Positions 60,561 through 64,000 of a stretch of DNA of 64,000 nt are shown piece by piece (positions within the stretch are counted from its first letter, which is position 1; the number at the start of each line of letters is the position of its first letter). The position numbers were made by a program, and so were the translations under genes. The DNA is from Burkholderiales bacterium (lineage in GTDB: Bacteria > Pseudomonadota > Gammaproteobacteria > Burkholderiales > Burkholderiaceae_C). The notes under the pieces are model-generated. The model ran no database searches. It had not been told where the DNA came from and worked only from the letters and a program-made list of their open reading frames with translations. Where the stretch lies: contig JADJCH010000008.1 of assembly GCA_016703325.1 (NCBI GenBank), positions 62,001 to 126,000 on the forward strand. Direction: 5' to 3'.

Positions 60561-61457
60561 ATGACTTCCATGCCTGATGCCGCCTTCGAGCCGGCCCGTC
60601 CCCAGGTGCTGCTCGGCCTGATCGGTGCCGGCATCCAGCAGTCGCTCACCCCGGCGATGCACCAGGAGGAAGGCCGCCACCACGGCCTGCGCCTGCACTA
60701 CCAGCTGATCGACCTGGAGAAGTTCGGGGGGTCGCCCGCCGACCTGCCGGGCCTGCTGAACGCGGCCCGCAAGATGGGCTTCGCGGGCCTGAACATCACC
60801 TACCCCTGCAAGCAGGCGGTGATTGCGCTGCTGGACGAGCTGTCGGACGAGGCGCGGGCGATGGGCGCGGTCAACACCGTGGTGAACCGCAACGGCCGGC
60901 TGATCGGCCACAACACCGACGGCTCCGGCTGGGCGCGGGGATTTCGCCGTGCCCTGCCCGATGCCGACCTGCGCTGCGCCGTGCTGCTGGGTGCCGGGGG
61001 CGCCGGGGCGGCCATCGCCCATGCGGCGCTGCGCCTGGGAGTGGGTGAGCTGCGCATCGTCGATGCCGACGCCGAGCGCGCCGCCGCACTGGCGCTGGAA
61101 CTCAACGCCCGCTGCGAGGGCCACCGTGCCAACGCTTGCGTCACCGCCGAGCAGGCCCTGCCGGGCGCCACCGGCCTGATCCACGCCACCCCCACCGGCA
61201 TGGCCAAGCTGCCCGGGCTGCCGCTGGACGCCGCCCTGCTGCGCGCCGATCTGTGGGTGTCCGAAGTGGTCTATTTCCCACTGGAGACCGCCCTGCTGCA
61301 GGCCGCCCGCGCCTTGGGCTGCCCCATCAGCGATGGCGGCGGCATGGCGGTGGGCCAGGCGCTGGGTGCCTTCGAGCTGTTCACCGGCTGCGAGGCCGAC
61401 CCCGCCCGCGTGGAGCGCCACTTTCACCACCTGCTGAACCTGCGGGAAAGCCGATGA
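60561..61457 (+). CDS. Shikimate/quinate dehydrogenase family protein (AroE-like)
   Basis: The 298-residue protein has LLGLIGAGIQQSLTPAMH (substrate loop), NITYPCK with the catalytic Lys, NTDGSGWARGF and the nucleotide motif LLGAGGAGAAIAHA. The N-terminal GLIGAGIQQS pattern is of the quinate-catabolism subgroup rather than biosynthetic AroE. It would oxidise quinate or shikimate to 3-dehydro products, consistent with the dehydratase genes after it. Confidence 0.83.
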   Translation: MTSMPDAAFEPARPQVLLGLIGAGIQQSLTPAMHQEEGRHHGLRLHYQLIDLEKFGGSPADLPGLLNAARKMGFAGLNITYPCKQAVIALLDELSDEARAMGAVNTVVNRNGRLIGHNTDGSGWARGFRRALPDADLRCAVLLGAGGAGAAIAHAALRLGVGELRIVDADAERAAALALELNARCEGHRANACVTAEQALPGATGLIHATPTGMAKLPGLPLDAALLRADLWVSEVVYFPLETALLQAARALGCPISDGGGMAVGQALGAFELFTGCEADPARVERHFHHLLNLRESR

Positions 61458-61552
61458 CATTGACGCCCGCTCCCCAGGCTGGCAACGTGCCGGCCCAAAG
61501 CTCGAACGAGCGAGACCGCGACCGCCTTCGACCCGCACCAGGAGCCGTGCCC

Positions 61553-62443
61553 ATGAACCGCCCGACCACCGCCTTGCAGGACTCCCGCGAAGCTCTTGGC
61601 GAGCTGCCCAACCCGCTCGGCCTGCTGGGCGTGGAATTCATCGAATACGCCACCGCCCGGCCGCAGACGCTGGGCCAGAGCCTGGAGCGCCTGGGCTTCC
61701 GACCGGTGGCGCGGCACCGCTCGCGCGAGGTGCTGCTGTACCGCCAGGGCGACATGAACATCATCATCAACGCCCACCGCGCCCCGGAGGATCCGCCGCT
61801 GCCGGAGAAGGCCACCCTTGCCGCGGTGGCCTTTCGCGTGCGCGACGCCGCCAGCGCCTACCGCCGCGTGCTGGAGCTGGGCGCCTGGGCCGTGCCCACC
61901 CGGGTGGAGGTGATGGAGCTGAACATCCCCGCCATCCACGGCGTGGGCGCGAGCCGCATCTACTTCGTCGACCGTGTCGGCGAGTTCTCCATCTACGACG
62001 TGGACTTCGTGCCCATCCCCACGGTGGACCCGCACCCGCCCACCATCGCCCAGCTGCACCTCTTCGGCATCGTGCAATACATCGGCTTCGATCGGCTGGC
62101 CGACTGGTGCGCCTTCTATGGCGAGCTGTTCGGCTTTGCGGAGCTGCCGGCCGAGCAGAGCTTCGGGGTGCTGACACAGGGCCGCATCCTGGCCAGCCCC
62201 TGCGGCACGCTGCACTGGCAGCTGATCGAGCCCGCACCGGACGCCATCGACATCGACCCGGAGGAGCTGCTGCAGCGCGTGGCCTTCGGCACGCCGGACG
62301 TGCTGGCCTCGGTCGCGGTGCTGAAGTCTCGCGGCGTGGACTTTGTCGAATCGCCCTCCGGGGTGCACAGCGGCAGCCGCGGTGCGCTGACCCGGCCGTC
62401 GGACACCGGGCCGACCTTCGAGTTCGTCCACGATCCGCGCTGA
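61553..62443 (+). CDS. VOC/HPPD-like domain protein, equivalent to the C-terminal half of 3-dehydroshikimate dehydratase
   Basis: The 296-residue protein resembles 4-hydroxyphenylpyruvate dioxygenase (VOC fold): VEFIEYATARPQTLGQSLERLGFRPVARHRS, IQYIGFDRL-like VQYIGFDRLADWCAFYGELFGF, and FEFVHDPR. In Pseudomonas QuiC1 this forms the C-terminal domain of 3-dehydroshikimate dehydratase; here it is a separate gene. Start at the ATG at 61553 with GGAG upstream. Confidence 0.78.
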   Translation: MNRPTTALQDSREALGELPNPLGLLGVEFIEYATARPQTLGQSLERLGFRPVARHRSREVLLYRQGDMNIIINAHRAPEDPPLPEKATLAAVAFRVRDAASAYRRVLELGAWAVPTRVEVMELNIPAIHGVGASRIYFVDRVGEFSIYDVDFVPIPTVDPHPPTIAQLHLFGIVQYIGFDRLADWCAFYGELFGFAELPAEQSFGVLTQGRILASPCGTLHWQLIEPAPDAIDIDPEELLQRVAFGTPDVLASVAVLKSRGVDFVESPSGVHSGSRGALTRPSDTGPTFEFVHDPR

Positions 62444-62464
62444 ACTTCGGGAGAAGGATTCGCC

Positions 62465-63376
62465 ATGAACCTGCTGCGCAGCGTCTCGTCCGGCCACTTC
62501 GCCGACTTCGGCATGGACACCATCACCCTGGCCGGCCCGCTGGAGGCCAAACTCGCCGCCATGAAGGCGGCAGGATTCGGTCAGGTGATGCTGGCCGCCC
62601 GCGACATCGTCGGCCACCCGCAGGGCATCGACGCCGCGGTGGCGGCGGTCAAGGCCTCCGGCCTGCGTGTCACCGGTTTCCAGGTGCTGCGGGACTTCGA
62701 GGGCCTGTCAGGACATCTCCATGGCTACAAGGCCGACATCGCCAAGCAGATGATCGGCATGGCCCGGGCGCTCGGTGCCAAGGTGCTGCTGGCCTGCAGC
62801 TCCACCTCCCAGCACGCCAGCGGCGACCTGGACGTCATCGCCCGGGACCTGCGCAAACTCGCCATGCTCGCGCTGCCACACGGCATCCAGGTGGCCTTCG
62901 AGGCGCTGTCCTGGGGCCGCCACATCAACGAGATGCCGCAGGCCTGGGAGGCGGTGCAGCGTGCCGACATGCCCAACCTGGGCATCGGCGTCGACTCGTA
63001 CCACGTCTTCGCCACCAACACCGCCCTTGACCACCTGGACGACATCGACCCGGCCAGGATCTACCTGGTGCAGTTGGCCGACTTCATGTGGCAGGAAACC
63101 CGCACCGCGCAGGAGCGCATGGAGACGGCGCGGCACTTCCGTGTCTTCCCCGGCGAAGGCGTGCACAGCCAGGCGCTGGCCGAGCTGGTGCGCAAGCTCG
63201 ATGCCATGGGCTACCGCGGCGACTACAGCTTCGAGGTCTTCAACGACGACTACCAGCAGCTGCCGCTGCCCTACGTCGCGGAGCGCGGCCGGAATTCGGC
63301 CCTGTGGCTGGCCGAGAGCGTGCTCAAGCGCTCCGTGCCGCTGCCCGGCCAGATGCGCTTGCGCAGCGCGGCCTGA
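62465..63376 (+). CDS. TIM-barrel 3-dehydroshikimate dehydratase domain (sugar-phosphate isomerase/epimerase fold)
   Basis: The 303-residue protein has the xylose-isomerase-like TIM-barrel pattern: FADFGMDTITLAGPLEAKLAAMKAAGF, VAFEALSWGRHINEM, LGIGVDSYHVFATNTALDHLDDID, VFPGEGVHSQ and YSFEVFNDDY. The metal-binding Glu, Asp and His are present. This matches the N-terminal domain of QuiC1, converting 3-dehydroshikimate to protocatechuate. It starts 21 bp after the HPPD-like gene. Confidence 0.82.
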   Translation: MNLLRSVSSGHFADFGMDTITLAGPLEAKLAAMKAAGFGQVMLAARDIVGHPQGIDAAVAAVKASGLRVTGFQVLRDFEGLSGHLHGYKADIAKQMIGMARALGAKVLLACSSTSQHASGDLDVIARDLRKLAMLALPHGIQVAFEALSWGRHINEMPQAWEAVQRADMPNLGIGVDSYHVFATNTALDHLDDIDPARIYLVQLADFMWQETRTAQERMETARHFRVFPGEGVHSQALAELVRKLDAMGYRGDYSFEVFNDDYQQLPLPYVAERGRNSALWLAESVLKRSVPLPGQMRLRSAA

Positions 63377-63474
63377 GCAGCGGTGTTCGCAGCGGCAACG
63401 CGAACAAACCCCTGGGAGCATCGGCCGCCGGACGGCGCAGAATTTCGGGCCTTCCCCCACCACCGATGCCCGCC

Positions 63475-64000
63475 ATGAGTTCTGCTCCGATCAGCCGCTA
63501 CCCCGTTCCCGAACTGGCCGACCTGCCGGAGGACCTGCGCCTGCGCATCCTGGCGGTGCAGGAGAAGGCCGGCTTCGTGCCCAACGTCTTCCTGGCACTC
63601 GCGCACCGCCCCGATGAGTGCCGCGCCTTCTTCGACTACCACGACGCGCTGATGCTGCGCCCCTCCGGCCTGAGCAAGGGCGAGAAGGAGATGATCGTGG
63701 TGGCCACCTCCGGCGCCAACCGCTGCCTGTACTGCGTGGTGGCCCACGGCGCCATCCTGCGCATCTACGAGAAGAATCCGCTGCTGGCCGACCAGGTGGC
63801 GGTGAACCACCACAAGGCCGACCTCTCTGCGCGGCAGAAGGCCATGCTGGACTTTGCCCTGAAGGTCTGCCGCGACTCGGCCGAACTGGGCGAGGCCGAC
63901 TTCGAAGCGATGCGCGCACAGGGCTTCGGCGACGAGGACATCTGGGACATCGGCGCCATCACCGCCTTCTTCGGCCTGTCCAACCGCATGGCCAACCTGA
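63475..64000 (+). CDS. Peroxidase-related/carboxymuconolactone decarboxylase-like protein (partial, runs off the end)
   Basis: At least 175 residues read through the window end with no stop. It has the CxxC motif in ANRCLYCVVAHG, LSKGEKEMIVVATSGAN and YEKNPLLADQVAVNHHKADLSARQKAMLDFALK, matching AhpD-like alkylhydroperoxidase/uncharacterised peroxidase-related proteins. A second in-frame ATG nine bases upstream (63466) is possible. It follows the quinate-type genes by about 100 bp and may belong to their operon. Confidence 0.78.
   Translation, partial: MSSAPISRYPVPELADLPEDLRLRILAVQEKAGFVPNVFLALAHRPDECRAFFDYHDALMLRPSGLSKGEKEMIVVATSGANRCLYCVVAHGAILRIYEKNPLLADQVAVNHHKADLSARQKAMLDFALKVCRDSAELGEADFEAMRAQGFGDEDIWDIGAITAFFGLSNRMANL

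Overview
The window is a 64 kb stretch of GC-rich chromosome from a sulfur-oxidising betaproteobacterium, most likely Burkholderiales; the Sphaerotilus/Leptothrix/Rubrivivax group would fit, but genus is inference. It is gene-dense on both strands. I saw no rRNA, tRNA, insertion sequence or CRISPR array.

Layout. (1) 1-9013, sulfur metabolism: a leftward dsrABEFHC operon of the oxidative (reverse) Dsr pathway. Divergent from it is a rightward seven-gene cluster: a sulfide:quinone oxidoreductase-like flavoprotein, a small unknown protein, a Cas6-like RAMP protein, a DsrC paralogue without its cysteines, a tandem TusA fusion, an unknown protein and a TauD-type dioxygenase. (2) 10240-16130: an Isp-type [NiFe] hydrogenase (protease-small-Isp1-Isp2-large) with a HypC chaperone gene beside it. 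(3) 18389-26383: an exopolysaccharide locus. One 1049-codon frame joins a BcsE-like c-di-GMP receptor to a TPR/beta-barrel exporter. It is followed by a PgaC-like synthase (frameshifted here), a small membrane protein, a CE4 deacetylase and a convergent GH18-like protein. (4) 26495-51456: mostly housekeeping genes, including SRAP protein, hydroxypyruvate isomerase, two ABC genes, ammonium transporter with a sigma54/NtrC promoter, RhlE helicase, beta-CASP nuclease, endonuclease III, propionyl-CoA synthetase, TrhP, KAS III, acyl-CoA ligase, YciB, BolA and a parvulin. (5) 51760-55643: a small type II secretion/type IV pilus-like assembly cluster whose GspE-like ATPase lacks the Walker A lysine. 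(6) 57487-63376: a TRAP transporter joined to quinate/shikimate catabolism, with 3-dehydroshikimate dehydratase split into two genes.

How the parts fit: sulfide or stored sulfur oxidation (SQR, Dsr, TusA/DsrE/DsrC sulfur relay) and H2 oxidation feed electrons to the quinone pool, while TRAP/quinate and acyl-CoA genes serve organic substrates. The two most novel-looking items are the dsr-linked cluster containing a Cas6-like protein without CRISPR, and the c-di-GMP receptor fused to an outer-membrane exporter. Two genes (22949-22951 and 52246-52253) carry single-base shifts in G or C runs; these may be sequencing errors and need read-level checking.
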